Of a DNA stretch of 64,000 nt, positions 32,754 to 40,461 are shown piece by piece. The notes beneath the pieces were generated by a model. The model had not been told where the DNA came from. It made no database searches and saw nothing but the letters and a program-made list of their open reading frames with translations. Within the stretch, counting starts at the first letter, position 1. Each line of letters starts with the position of its first letter. The position numbers and the translations under genes are program-made. This DNA comes from Acetobacteraceae bacterium (GTDB taxonomy: Bacteria > Pseudomonadota > Alphaproteobacteria > Acetobacterales > Acetobacteraceae), in the NCBI GenBank assembly GCA_027482245.1, contig JAIXWG010000026.1, forward strand, positions 1 to 64,000. Reading direction: 5' to 3'.

Positions 32754-33664
32754 GCTGCGATCCTCACTGCTTCAATCACGGCGCGCGCCATCAGGGGCGG
32801 CACGGCATTGCCCAGCATCATCGTCGCCTGGCGCTGCTGCGCGGGCAGGCGGTAGCCGGCGGGGAAGGACATCGCGGCGCGCGTCTCCTCCACCGTCAGC
32901 ATGCGCATGCGGTCGCCATCCACCACGGCCCAGCGGGCCAGCGTGGTGATGGTGCCGATGGGCCGCTCCAGGCTGCGGCCGGTCAGGCCTGATCCGCTGC
33001 CGTAGTACGGAATGACGAACCGCTCGCCGTACCGCGCGCGGCCGCGCGCGACGCGCGCCAGCGTCGCCTCCGCCCGTCCCGGCGCGGCGACGGGGCGCCA
33101 CCTGCCGGCGTTGAAATCGATGATCTCAGACGCCGGGCGATGCGGCAGCTTTGGCAGAGCGAGGCGAAGCGGCGTCGCGCTGCGGGTGCAGACGATCACC
33201 AGCCTCTCCCGGTGCTGGGGCACGCCCAGATCGGCAGCGTCGATGATGTGGGGCGCCAGCGTGTAGCCGAGGGCCGCCATGGCAACCGCCCATGCCGGAT
33301 AGAGCGTCCACTGCTGGAACTCTGGCACGTTCTCCACCAGCACCACCGACGGCCGGTGGTATTCGGCAGCGGACACGACTGCCCAGGCGGTGCTGCGGCT
33401 GGCGTCGTGGTGCGGCGCGTCCTTGCCGCGGGCCCGCGTGTGCCCCTGGCAGCAAGGCGAGGCCATCATCAAGTCGTGGCGCGGCACCTTGCGCCAATCG
33501 GCCTGATGCAGGTCCTGGCAGGCGTGCGCCGTCTCCGGGTGGTTGGCGGCGTGGGTCGCCACCGCCGCCGGCCAATGGTTGGCTGCCCATACGACATGCA
33601 CCCCGGCCTGCCGCGCGCCTTCCGTGAAGCCGCCGGCACCGGCAAAGAGGTCGATGGCCTTCAT
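32750..33664 (-). CDS. DNA (cytosine-5-) methyltransferase
   Basis: A 304-residue C5-cytosine methyltransferase. Motif I is DLFAGAGGF (5-13), motif IV is ASPCCQGH with the catalytic Cys71 in Pro70-Cys71, motif VI is ENVPEF (111-116), motif VIII is PQHRERLVIV and motif X is GNAVPPLMA (285-293). No restriction endonuclease gene is next to it, so it is an orphan enzyme, perhaps shielding phage DNA from host restriction. A small variable region suggests short target recognition; the sequence specificity cannot be read from the window. Confidence 0.9.
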   Translation of the reverse strand: MKAIDLFAGAGGFTEGARQAGVHVVWAANHWPAAVATHAANHPETAHACQDLHQADWRKVPRHDLMMASPCCQGHTRARGKDAPHHDASRSTAWAVVSAAEYHRPSVVLVENVPEFQQWTLYPAWAVAMAALGYTLAPHIIDAADLGVPQHRERLVIVCTRSATPLRLALPKLPHRPASEIIDFNAGRWRPVAAPGRAEATLARVARGRARYGERFVIPYYGSGSGLTGRSLERPIGTITTLARWAVVDGDRMRMLTVEETRAAMSFPAGYRLPAQQRQATMMLGNAVPPLMARAVIEAVRIAA

Positions 33665-34026
33665 CGGCGCCCCTCCGCCTCAATCCGGTTGGCGGTCTCC
33701 ACCAGCGCGGCGGCGCCCGCGCGCAGCACGGCCGGCGTGGCGCGCATGTTCTCGGCGGCGTAGAGCGCAGCCATCGACAGCAGCTCCGCGGCCGTCGCGC
33801 CTTCCAGCACCTTCACGGTGATGTGCCCGCTGGCGATGCCGCCGACGGTGCTCGGCGCGCGTTGTGCCAGCGCTACCCGCAATTCATCCCTCTCGATAAA
33901 GGCGCGCAGGCGCCAGACGCCGGGAGCGACCTCGCCCAGGCCGGCGGCGCGCTCTGCTTCGCCGGCGCGGGATGGCGGGCGCGCATGGGCGCTGCGCTCC
34001 GCCGCCGCCGTGTTCTGGCCGCTCAT
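33661..34026 (-). CDS. Hypothetical phage protein
   Basis: A 121-residue protein with a disordered charged N-terminus (about 1-35), a beta hairpin (WRLRAFIERDELRVALAQR) and an Ala-rich helical C-terminus. It is coupled by 4-bp overlaps to the methyltransferase downstream and the helicase-methyltransferase upstream. No family recognised. Confidence 0.5.
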   Translation of the reverse strand: MSGQNTAAAERSAHARPPSRAGEAERAAGLGEVAPGVWRLRAFIERDELRVALAQRAPSTVGGIASGHITVKVLEGATAAELLSMAALYAAENMRATPAVLRAGAAALVETANRIEAEGRR

Positions 34027-36593
34027 GCCGCCTCCGCCACGGCCGCGCCGGCCGCCGCCGGCGGCACGGACAGCGCGTCGAACAATGTCGGCGCGCCGAC
34101 CTCCCGCTCGATCTCCCGCAGGTAGGCCACGCCGTCGCGGAAGTAGTCGGGGTTGAGCTCCGCCGCTGCGCCCCGGCGGCCGAGCTTGATGGCGCAGTAG
34201 GGGACCGTCATCAGGCCGCCGAAGGGGTCGAAGACGACCTCGCCCGGGTTGGTGTAGCGCTCGATCAGCCGCTCCACGATGTCGAACTGCAGCGGGCAGA
34301 TGTGCTGCACCAGGTTGCGGTTCGCCTGGTTGCCGTTCAGCGTCCGCATCCGGTTCACGTCGTGCCAGACATCCGGGTGCCAGCTGGCCGGCGCCACCGC
34401 CATGAAGGTGCTCGGCAGGCGGTTCTGGCGGTCCAGCACCTCCGCCACCTCCACATGCTGCTGGTGGTCATAGACGGCGCGCAGCGTCGCCGCGGGGAAG
34501 GCCTTTGCCAGCACGTCGGGGCCGAAGCCCGCGAACTCCTCCGCGGTCAGGAAGCGGTTGCCGGAACTGCGCCAGAAGGCGTGCGCGTCGATCTGCCAGC
34601 GGCCGCGGGTGTAGTCGTCCTTGGACTTCGCGACCGGCACATCGGCATAGGCGGTGGAAAGGTCGGACGGCAGCTTGCGGAACAGCAGGACGTATTCCGG
34701 CGAGCCCACGCCCATCTTCGTGCCATCCTTGCACTGCTCCGACCAGCCCAGGCGGTAGGTCTGGTTGTTCTCCCGCACCACGTCCGTGATGATCGTGATC
34801 ATGCCCATGTAGGCGAAGCCGGCCGCCCGGTAGTGCATGATGGTGTCGCAGTGGAACGGCTCCACCGTCGGCATGCCCATTCCGGTGACGTTGCCGAAGC
34901 GGATGCGGTCCTTGACGTGGCAGGCGAAGACGCGGCCCGGCTTCAGGATCCGCAGCAGGTTCGGCGCCAGGTAGCCCATCTGGTCGAAGAAGCGGGCGTG
35001 ATCGTCGTTGTGGCCGAAATCCTCGATCGTCGCACTGTATTCGTAGTGGTTCCCGAAGGGGATGCTGGTGACGATCATGTCCATGCTGTTGGACGGCAGG
35101 CGGTCGCACTCCAGCACGGTGTCGTTGTGCGCGACGGTGAAGCGCTCGCCCTTCTCCTCCCGCCGGATCACGCCGATGGTCCGGGTCAGTTCCCGCTCCA
35201 GGCCCAGCGTGGACAGGCCGTGCTCCGCGATGATCTCGCTCATGCGCCTGGTCAGCGCTTCGTGCTCGCGCCACTTGCGCTCCAGCGTCCGCCAGACCTC
35301 GCGTTCCGTCTCGCAGATGATGATGTCGATCCGGCATTCGTGCGGCTGCAGGAAGCGCTGGATGCGGTGGATGGCCTGGATGAAGTCGTTGAACTTGAAG
35401 CCGATGCCCAGGAAGATCGCGCGGTGGCAGTGGCGCTGGAAGTTGCAGCCGCTGCCGCTGATCTCCGGCTTCGTGGCCAGCAGGCGGAACTGGCCATCGC
35501 TGAACCCCAGGATGCGCTCCTCCCGCGTGTCCAGGTCCAGGCTGCCGAAGACCTCCATCGCCTCCGGCAGCGCCCGCTTGATGGCATGCCGCTCGGCCTC
35601 GAGGTCGTGCCACAGGATGAAGTGGTCCGCCGGATCGGCTTCCACGATCTCCTTCATCTTCGCGACGCGGGCCGCGATGCTGTCGCGCTTCTCGGCTGCG
35701 GCCTCCTTCAGCCCCATCGCGGCGTCGCGGATCAGCAGCGTCTGGCCGTCCCGGTCCACGCCGCCGGTGATATCGTCGGCCGGCACCTCATGCACCCGCA
35801 CCACCAGCGGCGGCATCTCATAGCCGGTGTCGTCATGGCCGAGGTCGGACGGCTTCTGGACGAAGGCGGCCCAGCTATGCAGCCACAGCCAGAACTGCCG
35901 CTCCATGTGCGGCATCAGGGTCAGGTTGCCGGCCTTCTCGGTGTCCCGCTTGAAGAAGCGCGTCAGCGCTTGGCCGGTGTCCATGATGCCGAGGAAGCCG
36001 GCGTAGTGGATCAGCTCCTTGTGCTCATTCGGGGACGGCGTGGCCGTCGCCACGAAGCGGCAGGGAACCGCGGCGAAGAGGGTCAGGAACTCCTGGTAGG
36101 TCTTGGTGCCGTAGCCGCGGAGGATGGACGCCTCATCCAGGCTGGCGACATTGAACAGCGCCAGGTCGATCTTGCCGTCGCGGACGCTCTCGTAGTTGGT
36201 CAGGTAGATGCCGGGCCCGGCCACCTCGTCCGATCGCTTCACGAAGGTGACGGTGATGCCGAGCTTGGCGGCATCCACCTTGAATTCCTGGCGCACGCCC
36301 AGCGGCAGCACGATCAGCCCGCGGCCGCCGGCATGGTCAAGCACCAGGCGCAGCGCCTCCAGCTGGATGAACGACTTCCCCAGGCCGAAATTGGCGAAGC
36401 AGGCGGCGCGGCCCTTGCGCACCATCCACTGCACCAGGGCCTGCTGGTGCGGCTTCAGCATCGGGTTGATCGCCGCGCGATCCACCACGAAGCCGGCGTC
36501 GGTGTCGAAGCGCACCTTGCTCTGCAGGAAGCGCAGGTAGTCCGCGCGATCCAGCAAGCCGCTCTCATTCACGGAAGGCACCTGCGTGTCCAT
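34023..36593 (-). CDS. SF2 helicase fused to a DNA methyltransferase
   Basis: An 856-residue two-domain protein. Residues 40-450 are a DEAD/DEAH-type SF2 helicase: Walker A-like NFGLGKS (68-74), DEAS box (153-156), TATPSP (183-188) and [11 protein letters not shown] (406-416). Residues 485-820 are an N6-adenine/N4-cytosine type methyltransferase with TSIPFGNHY (509-517, in the place of the catalytic DPPY/SPPY) and a FDPFGG cofactor loop (788-793) near the C-terminus, giving a permuted order. Similar fusions occur in some phages. It may methylate phage DNA to evade restriction, and the helicase may move it along DNA. The catalytic motif is divergent, so activity is uncertain. Confidence 0.8.
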   Translation of the reverse strand: MDTQVPSVNESGLLDRADYLRFLQSKVRFDTDAGFVVDRAAINPMLKPHQQALVQWMVRKGRAACFANFGLGKSFIQLEALRLVLDHAGGRGLIVLPLGVRQEFKVDAAKLGITVTFVKRSDEVAGPGIYLTNYESVRDGKIDLALFNVASLDEASILRGYGTKTYQEFLTLFAAVPCRFVATATPSPNEHKELIHYAGFLGIMDTGQALTRFFKRDTEKAGNLTLMPHMERQFWLWLHSWAAFVQKPSDLGHDDTGYEMPPLVVRVHEVPADDITGGVDRDGQTLLIRDAAMGLKEAAAEKRDSIAARVAKMKEIVEADPADHFILWHDLEAERHAIKRALPEAMEVFGSLDLDTREERILGFSDGQFRLLATKPEISGSGCNFQRHCHRAIFLGIGFKFNDFIQAIHRIQRFLQPHECRIDIIICETEREVWRTLERKWREHEALTRRMSEIIAEHGLSTLGLERELTRTIGVIRREEKGERFTVAHNDTVLECDRLPSNSMDMIVTSIPFGNHYEYSATIEDFGHNDDHARFFDQMGYLAPNLLRILKPGRVFACHVKDRIRFGNVTGMGMPTVEPFHCDTIMHYRAAGFAYMGMITIITDVVRENNQTYRLGWSEQCKDGTKMGVGSPEYVLLFRKLPSDLSTAYADVPVAKSKDDYTRGRWQIDAHAFWRSSGNRFLTAEEFAGFGPDVLAKAFPAATLRAVYDHQQHVEVAEVLDRQNRLPSTFMAVAPASWHPDVWHDVNRMRTLNGNQANRNLVQHICPLQFDIVERLIERYTNPGEVVFDPFGGLMTVPYCAIKLGRRGAAAELNPDYFRDGVAYLREIEREVGAPTLFDALSVPPAAAGAAVAEAA

Positions 36594-36647
36594 GCTCGTC
36601 TCCGGATCGGGAATGTCGTTGGTGGCGCGCGGGTCAGGCGCGCGCGG

Positions 36648-36866
36648 TCAGCTGGGAACGGGCGGGTTGATCTCGGTCACCGTCACGGCCTGCGACTGGG
36701 CGACCGCGATGGTGCGCAGCACGAAGAACTGCAGGCCGGGATGATCGGCGGCCAACTGCCGCGCTCCGCGATAGGCGTGCGCTTCCTCGTGGTGGAACTG
36801 GTCCAGAAGGCGCGCGTGCGGCGCGTAGACGATCCAGAAGGGCTTGGGCTGCTCTGCCATCGTCAC
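36648..36866 (-). CDS. Small hypothetical phage protein
   Basis: A 72-residue protein (MTMAEQPKPFWIVY...) with a His/Glu-rich HHEEAHAYRGARQLA helix and a hydrophobic strand (GLQFFVLRTIAVAQS). The sequence ends PVPS and the gene is separated by 54 bp from the helicase-methyltransferase. It overlaps the GapR-like stop by 4 bp. No known domain. Confidence 0.5.
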   Translation of the reverse strand: MTMAEQPKPFWIVYAPHARLLDQFHHEEAHAYRGARQLAADHPGLQFFVLRTIAVAQSQAVTVTEINPPVPS

Positions 36867-37153
36867 ATCCCAAGCGCGCGTCGGTAGAGGTCCAGCGTCG
36901 TCTCCATCTCCTCGACCTCCGCCGGCTCGCGCTTCCGGATGGACAGGATCTGGCGGATCACCTTGACCTCGAAACCCGCGCTCTTCGCTTCGGCCATGAT
37001 GTCCTTGATGTCGCCGGCGATGTTCTTGCGCTCTTCCTCCAGCCGCTCCACGCGCTCGATGATCGACCGCAGGCGATCGACGGCGATGCCGCCGACCTCG
37101 GGCTCCGCTTCGGCCGGCTGCGGCGGCTCATGCCCGCCCTCGTTCCTGGCCAT
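36863..37153 (-). CDS. GapR-like DNA-binding protein (DUF2312)
   Basis: A 96-residue DUF2312 protein. The diagnostic helices are LRSIIERVERLEEERKNIAGDIKDI (about 28-52) and EAKSAGFEVKVIRQILSIRKR, followed by EEMETTLDLYRRALG. Chromosomal GapR in Caulobacter and relatives binds overtwisted DNA ahead of replication forks and RNA polymerase and stimulates topoisomerases. A phage copy in the early operon probably supports replication of phage DNA; this is inference. The family is characteristic of alphaproteobacteria and their phages. Confidence 0.88.
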   Translation of the reverse strand: MARNEGGHEPPQPAEAEPEVGGIAVDRLRSIIERVERLEEERKNIAGDIKDIMAEAKSAGFEVKVIRQILSIRKREPAEVEEMETTLDLYRRALGM

Positions 37154-37404
37154 CAGCGATCCTCCCCGGAAAAGGCGCGAGGCGGCCGGGCGCCACCCGC
37201 AGTTGAACCATCCGGGACCGGAGACTGGGTACGATGCGCCCAGGCGCCCTCCGCCGCCGCCCAGCCCGAAGGGCGCCCGGGGACGGCGGTGGAATTCGCG
37301 TGCATGGCGGTCAGGCGCTCCACGGCCGCGTCCTCACGGCCCGACCAGATGCGCACGCGCCACGCGCAGAAGGTGATCCATGCCATCGTCGCCAGCTTGC
37401 GCAT
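37153..37404 (-). CDS. Small hypothetical protein overlapping its neighbour
   Basis: An 83-residue protein (MRKLATMAWITFCAW..., then SGREDAAVERLTAMHANST). Its first 71 bases overlap the end of the upstream regulator gene in another frame. Its stop codon overlaps the GapR start in a TGATG junction, which favours a real gene. A GGGGAA site lies before the ATG. The hydrophobic start could be a short membrane segment. Unknown function. Confidence 0.42.
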   Translation of the reverse strand: MRKLATMAWITFCAWRVRIWSGREDAAVERLTAMHANSTAVPGRPSGWAAAEGAWAHRTQSPVPDGSTAGGARPPRAFSGEDR

Positions 37405-37681
37405 CGCCTTCTTCCCCAAGCTCAGCCAGCTCTCGCAGCAGGCGGGCACGTCGTTCGGCGCGCAGCACGCGCCGTGCTTCGGCGGCGCGGAGGAACACCT
37501 CCACGTCGATCCGGGTTGGTTCGCCGTAGCGCAGCGCGCGAAGCCAGCGCTCCGACACACCGAGCATCTGCGCCGCGCGATACAGGCCGCGCTTCGGCCC
37601 CATCTCCGCGACGAAGTCCGTGATCAGATCACGGACAACGTGATCCGTGTTTCCGGACAACCGTTCCGTGGTCACGCCCAT
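37334..37681 (-). CDS. Putative DNA-binding phage regulator
   Basis: A 115-residue protein with a likely helix-turn-helix region GLYRAAQMLGVSERWLRALRYG (about 30-51) and a long charged helix (RRVLRAERRARLLRELAELGEE). The start ATG at 37681 has GGAGG seven bases upstream; another ATG three bases earlier is spaced less well. It is the second gene leftward of the immunity region, where CII-like or other early regulators usually sit. Exact family not recognised. Confidence 0.55.
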   Translation of the reverse strand: MGVTTERLSGNTDHVVRDLITDFVAEMGPKRGLYRAAQMLGVSERWLRALRYGEPTRIDVEVFLRAAEARRVLRAERRARLLRELAELGEEGDAQAGDDGMDHLLRVARAHLVGP

Positions 37682-37833
37682 CATCGATCCTCCATGATGC
37701 CGACATGCAGAACGGCACCCACGGATACCTTCAGAGGCGCATCGGACAGGGCGGGGGCGGCAACCCCCGTCCTGTCGCTCGCGAAATGACGCATCATCGC
37801 ACCGCATCGCGAAATGAAGCCGGCCGGGCGCAT

Positions 37834-38136
37834 CTACGCCGCCCGCCGATCGCGGCGATGGCGGGATGGGGCGCGCGTCATCGTCGCGCCGCGCTGCTCC
37901 GCATCGTCGTTCGCCCGCTCAATCGCGTCGGCCGGGCGCCGAAGCTGCGCCGGCGCCGGGTAAAGGTCCGGGCGGATCTCATGCGGCGCGCGTCCAGTGA
38001 CGGCGGAGACGAAGCCCACCTGGCTGGCTGGGATGCCGCGCTTCTGCCACCGCCAGACAAGCTGGCTGGGGCGGTTGAGGGCGGCGGCCAACCTGCCGGG
38101 GCCGCCGAACCCCTGGATGATGTCTCGGGCGTTCAT
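37834..38136 (-). CDS. Cro/YdaS-like transcriptional regulator
   Basis: A 100-residue YdaS/Cro-type protein. It shows DIIQGFGGPGRLAAALNRPSQLVWRWQKRGIPAS (about 5-38) and then VSAVTGRAPHEIRPDLYP (43-60), the usual Cro-like pattern in proteobacterial prophages. The C-terminus is basic and disordered. It is divergent from the CI-like gene, and the promoter before it carries a GCCA-N3-TGGC operator. It probably acts as the lytic switch protein. Confidence 0.8.
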   Translation of the reverse strand: MNARDIIQGFGGPGRLAAALNRPSQLVWRWQKRGIPASQVGFVSAVTGRAPHEIRPDLYPAPAQLRRPADAIERANDDAEQRGATMTRAPSRHRRDRRAA

Positions 38137-38144
38137 GGGCCGGA

Positions 38145-38172
38145 ATGATAGCCATAATGGCGATCCATGCAA
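38145..38172 (-). promoter_or_regulatory. Leftward early promoter with operator in the spacer
   Basis: Read leftward: TTGCAT (38167-38172), a 16-bp spacer, then TATCAT (38145-38150). The palindrome GCCATAATGGC (38151-38161) fills most of the spacer, so a bound repressor would block RNA polymerase. This places the cro promoter just upstream of the ATG at 38136. Confidence 0.55.
38151..38161. promoter_or_regulatory. Operator copy 1, GCCA-N3-TGGC
   Basis: GCCATAATGGC, a perfect palindrome around one central base, between -35 and -10 of the leftward promoter. The 15-bp version 38149-38163 is the exact reverse complement of 39229-39243. Confidence 0.6.
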
Positions 38173-38203
38173 GCGATAAACGGCCATCGCCCGGACTACC
38201 CGT

Positions 38204-38222
38204 GATTGCCAAACTGGCAATC
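38204..38222. promoter_or_regulatory. Operator copy 2 at the CI-like start codon
   Basis: GATTGCCA-AAC-TGGCAATC, an inverted repeat with 8-bp arms and the same GCCA-N3-TGGC core, ends one base before the ATG of the CI-like gene. There is no Shine-Dalgarno sequence there, so the mRNA may be leaderless and the site may serve autoregulation. Confidence 0.55.
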
Positions 38223-38576
38223 ATGGGAAAGCCGCCGAAATCCTCCGATCTGCAGAAGCTGATGGCGCGTCGCCTGAAGGCGGCCCGCGCGGCCTATGAC
38301 CCCGTGGCGGCGCGCGTGGCTGAGGAACTCGGCATCACCCCGCAGACGCTGAACAAGTACGAGAGCGACGGGCCCAACGGGCGCTTTCCGGACGAGATGT
38401 TCCTGGTGAAGTTCGCCAGGCTGACGGGCTGCCCCACCGACTGGATATTGCTGGGCCGCATCACCGCGGAGATGCCGGCGGCGATGGCGGCGCGGATTGG
38501 GGCTTCGGCACCAGAACTGGTGGCGGAGGCTCCTCTGGCCGGCCGGAAGTCGGTGGCGGAACGCGAAACCTCATGA
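38223..38576 (+). CDS. CI-like helix-turn-helix repressor
   Basis: A 117-residue repressor-type protein. The helix-turn-helix is at about 27-48 (PVAARVAEELGITPQTLNKYE), followed by FPDEMFLVKFARLTGCPTDWILLGR, typical of short XRE-type phage repressors. There is no LexA-like C-terminal peptidase domain, so RecA-driven self-cleavage is unlikely. It is divergent from the Cro-like gene and flanked by operators. Likely keeper of lysogeny. Confidence 0.75.
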   Translation: MGKPPKSSDLQKLMARRLKAARAAYDPVAARVAEELGITPQTLNKYESDGPNGRFPDEMFLVKFARLTGCPTDWILLGRITAEMPAAMAARIGASAPELVAEAPLAGRKSVAERETS

Positions 38577-38608
38577 CGTCTCCCGGACCAGAACTTACCG
38601 TGAACACT

Positions 38609-38645
38609 ATACCGTGTCCGGTGCGAGATGAGAACGGTATATAAT
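38609..38645 (+). promoter_or_regulatory. Inverted repeat and -10-like box before the secreted protein gene
   Basis: TATACCG (38609-38615) and CGGTATA (38635-38641) form an inverted repeat, and the right arm runs into TATAAT (38640-38645). This resembles a promoter -10 with an operator, but it overlaps the annotated first codons of the gene and no clear -35 is seen. Confidence 0.35.
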
Positions 38646-39131
38646 CCCACGCAACTGTGGATAAGGTCTAGAAAGTGGCGGCTGGCTGCGCTGGCCGCGG
38701 GCGCAATCACGATCCTGTTATCGCCTGCTGACGCGCAGCGCCTTCCCGGAGCTAACCGCCGCGACCCCACCGTGATCCTGACCGCCACCGCCTACATGGC
38801 GAATGGAGCGTGCCGCGTTGCCCTGATCGCGGACAACGAAACAGGCAGCACGCTGTCCGATCTGATGCTCAAGGCCGAGGTCGTGGCGGACCGTCTGTCC
38901 CACCCATGGATCTTCGCCTTTCCCACGCTGGGCAACGGCCTGCGGCAGATGGACTTCGCCTTCATCCCGATGAACCTCTGCGCGCTGCCGATCCGCATCA
39001 TTGTGCGGGAGGTCAGCGACTGCGGCGTCGGGAACGCCACCGGCGACTGCTCCGGCATGATCTCCACCGCCCAGGCGGCCGGCGCGCCAGCGCGCGGCGT
39101 CCGCCCCGTCACCGTCGAGTACCGCCGCTAG
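38628..39131 (+). CDS. Secreted prophage protein downstream of the repressor
   Basis: A 167-residue protein with a likely signal peptide (basic RSRKWR, hydrophobic LAALAAGAITILL, cleavage after ADA near residue 36). The mature part has about four Cys and beta-rich segments (DPTVILTATAYMANGACRV, FAFIPMNLCALP). It follows the CI-like gene on the same strand, so it may be expressed in the lysogen, the place of lysogenic conversion or superinfection exclusion genes. The start is uncertain: the ATG has only a weak ribosome-binding site and a TATAAT lies inside the first codons. Confidence 0.6.
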   Translation: MRTVYNPTQLWIRSRKWRLAALAAGAITILLSPADAQRLPGANRRDPTVILTATAYMANGACRVALIADNETGSTLSDLMLKAEVVADRLSHPWIFAFPTLGNGLRQMDFAFIPMNLCALPIRIIVREVSDCGVGNATGDCSGMISTAQAAGAPARGVRPVTVEYRR

Positions 39132-39142
39132 CTTCGCCAGGT

Positions 39143-39160
39143 TGCCGGCCAGAGCCGGCA
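39143..39160 (+). terminator. Hairpin after the secreted protein gene
   Basis: TGCCGGC, a 4-base loop and GCCGGCA just past the stop at 39131 could end the CI-like/secreted-protein transcript. No T-run follows, so this is a weak terminator call. Confidence 0.35.
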
Positions 39161-39195
39161 TAGCCGTCAGCGGCTAATTCGTCGCGCAATGAATA

Positions 39196-39210
39196 TCGCC
39201 ATTATGGCGA
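39196..39210. promoter_or_regulatory. Operator copy 3
   Basis: TCGCCATTATGGCGA, a perfect 15-bp palindrome containing GCCA-N3-TGGC, upstream of the rightward early operon. It is 33 bp (about three helical turns) from operator copy 4. Confidence 0.6.
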
Positions 39211-39217
39211 ATTGTGC

Positions 39218-39247
39218 TTGTGCGATGATCGCCATTATGGCTACATG
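39218..39247 (+). promoter_or_regulatory. Rightward early promoter candidate overlapping operator copy 4
   Basis: TTGTGC (39218-39223), an 18-bp spacer and TACATG (39242-39247). GCCATTATGGC (39231-39241) lies in the spacer, mirroring the leftward promoter. The first gene of the rightward operon starts at 39273 with GAGGGG before it. Confidence 0.45.
39231..39241. promoter_or_regulatory. Operator copy 4
   Basis: GCCATTATGGC inside 39229-39243, whose 15 bp are the exact reverse complement of those at 38149-38163. Placed between -35 and -10 candidates of the rightward promoter. Confidence 0.6.
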
Positions 39248-39272
39248 TCCCCGCAACGAAAGCGAGGGGCAC

Positions 39273-39524
39273 ATGCTCGACACCTCCATCCTGGGCCACT
39301 CCGCGAAGGACCGGATCACCGGCTTCGTCGGCGTCGCCACGGGGCTGTCCACCTACATCAGCGGCTGCACGCAGGTTCTGCTGGTTCCGCCCATGGGCGC
39401 GGACGGCAAGCTGCCGGACAGCCACTGGTTTGACCTCCAGCGCGTGGAGATCACGGAGGGACGGAAGGTCGCGCTGGACAACGGCGCGACGCCCGGCTGC
39501 GACAAGCCGGCGCCGGTGCGGTGA
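39273..39524 (+). CDS. Conserved-looking small phage protein
   Basis: An 83-residue protein with LGHSAKDRITGFVGVATGLSTYISGCTQVLL and then KLPDSHWFDLQRVEI, a pattern I know from unnamed proteins in many phages. First gene of the rightward operon. Start set by GAGGGG just before the ATG at 39273 and by the operators lying directly upstream; the longer frame would run through them. Function unknown. Confidence 0.7.
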   Translation: MLDTSILGHSAKDRITGFVGVATGLSTYISGCTQVLLVPPMGADGKLPDSHWFDLQRVEITEGRKVALDNGATPGCDKPAPVR

Positions 39525-40066
39525 TGCGCATGTCCACGACGCTCGAGGCGCCGCGCAGCGCCGCCGCGCCCCATCCGGTGGCGCGCTTCCTGGAAGCCTT
39601 TCCGCCGAACGCCTGGGTGTTCGACGGCATCGCGCTGTCCGTCTTCTATCCCACCCATGCTCCGCGCGATGTCGCGCTGATGGGCGCGTCCGTGGTGGCC
39701 GAGGGTCACGAACAGGCGGCGATGATGCTGCTGGGCGGCGCGCCGCAGATGATGGCCGCCCTGCAGCGCCTCGCGGCCTTCTCCGGCGACCAGCTCACCT
39801 GGGTGGAGATCGTCGCGGAGGTGCGCCAGATGGCGCGCGGTGCCCTGGTGGCGTCCGGCCTGCCGGTGGCCGCCGGAGAGCCGGCATCGGATGCCCCGCG
39901 CCAGGCGCGGTGCATGCGCGGCGTGCTGCTGGCGTCGGCCGCCGAGATGCGCGCCATCGCCGCCTGGGCCGGCGGCCTCGGCACCGATGACGGCGCCGCC
40001 TACGCCCAGCGCGCCACCGTGCTGGCCGATGCGGCCAAGACCGCCATCGCGATGGAGGCGCACTGA
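39524..40066 (+). CDS. Hypothetical protein, paralogue of 40458-40787
   Basis: A 180-residue helical protein. Residues about 15-95 (FLEAFPPNAWVFDGIALSV..., EGHEQAAMMLLGGAPQMMAAL) parallel the whole of the smaller gene at 40458-40787, so the two derive from a duplication. The C-terminal half is Ala-rich and helical with ARCMRGVLLASAAEM. The start overlaps the previous stop by one base. No domain recognised. Confidence 0.6.
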   Translation: MRMSTTLEAPRSAAAPHPVARFLEAFPPNAWVFDGIALSVFYPTHAPRDVALMGASVVAEGHEQAAMMLLGGAPQMMAALQRLAAFSGDQLTWVEIVAEVRQMARGALVASGLPVAAGEPASDAPRQARCMRGVLLASAAEMRAIAAWAGGLGTDDGAAYAQRATVLADAAKTAIAMEAH

Positions 40067-40068
40067 CC

Positions 40069-40461
40069 ATGCCCTACATCGTCAGCGGCGGTCGCCTGGA
40101 ATACCGGGGCACCATCAGCCGCAAGGCCCATGGCCGCAAGAATGCCGGCGAGATCGGCCGGCGCCTCACCAAGGACGGCGGCTACCACTACACCAAGGGC
40201 TGGCGCGCCGTGCCGGCCCCGGGCGTCGGGATGACGCTGCTGCACGTTCCGCCGGCCCCCCAGGCCGCCGGCACGCATGCGCCGCGCATCTATGCGCCCG
40301 TGTCGCGCGCCAAGGGCCCCGGCGGCAAGGGCACACCCACCGTCGGCGCCTACATGGTGGCGCACGGCCAGGGGCTGCTCGCCAAGCAGCCGCGCGCCGT
40401 CCGGCGCCTCTACGCCAAGAAGGCGCGCTGCCTCGCCCTCCGGGCAGGAGGCGCCGCATGA
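40069..40461 (+). CDS. Hypothetical basic phage protein
   Basis: A 130-residue basic protein with Gly/Lys-rich stretches (GTISRKAHGRKNAGEIGRR, RAKGPGGKGTP) and a C-terminal Arg/Lys-rich helix (RAVRRLYAKKARCLALR), compatible with nucleic acid binding. It lies between two paralogous genes. No family recognised. Confidence 0.5.
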   Translation: MPYIVSGGRLEYRGTISRKAHGRKNAGEIGRRLTKDGGYHYTKGWRAVPAPGVGMTLLHVPPAPQAAGTHAPRIYAPVSRAKGPGGKGTPTVGAYMVAHGQGLLAKQPRAVRRLYAKKARCLALRAGGAA

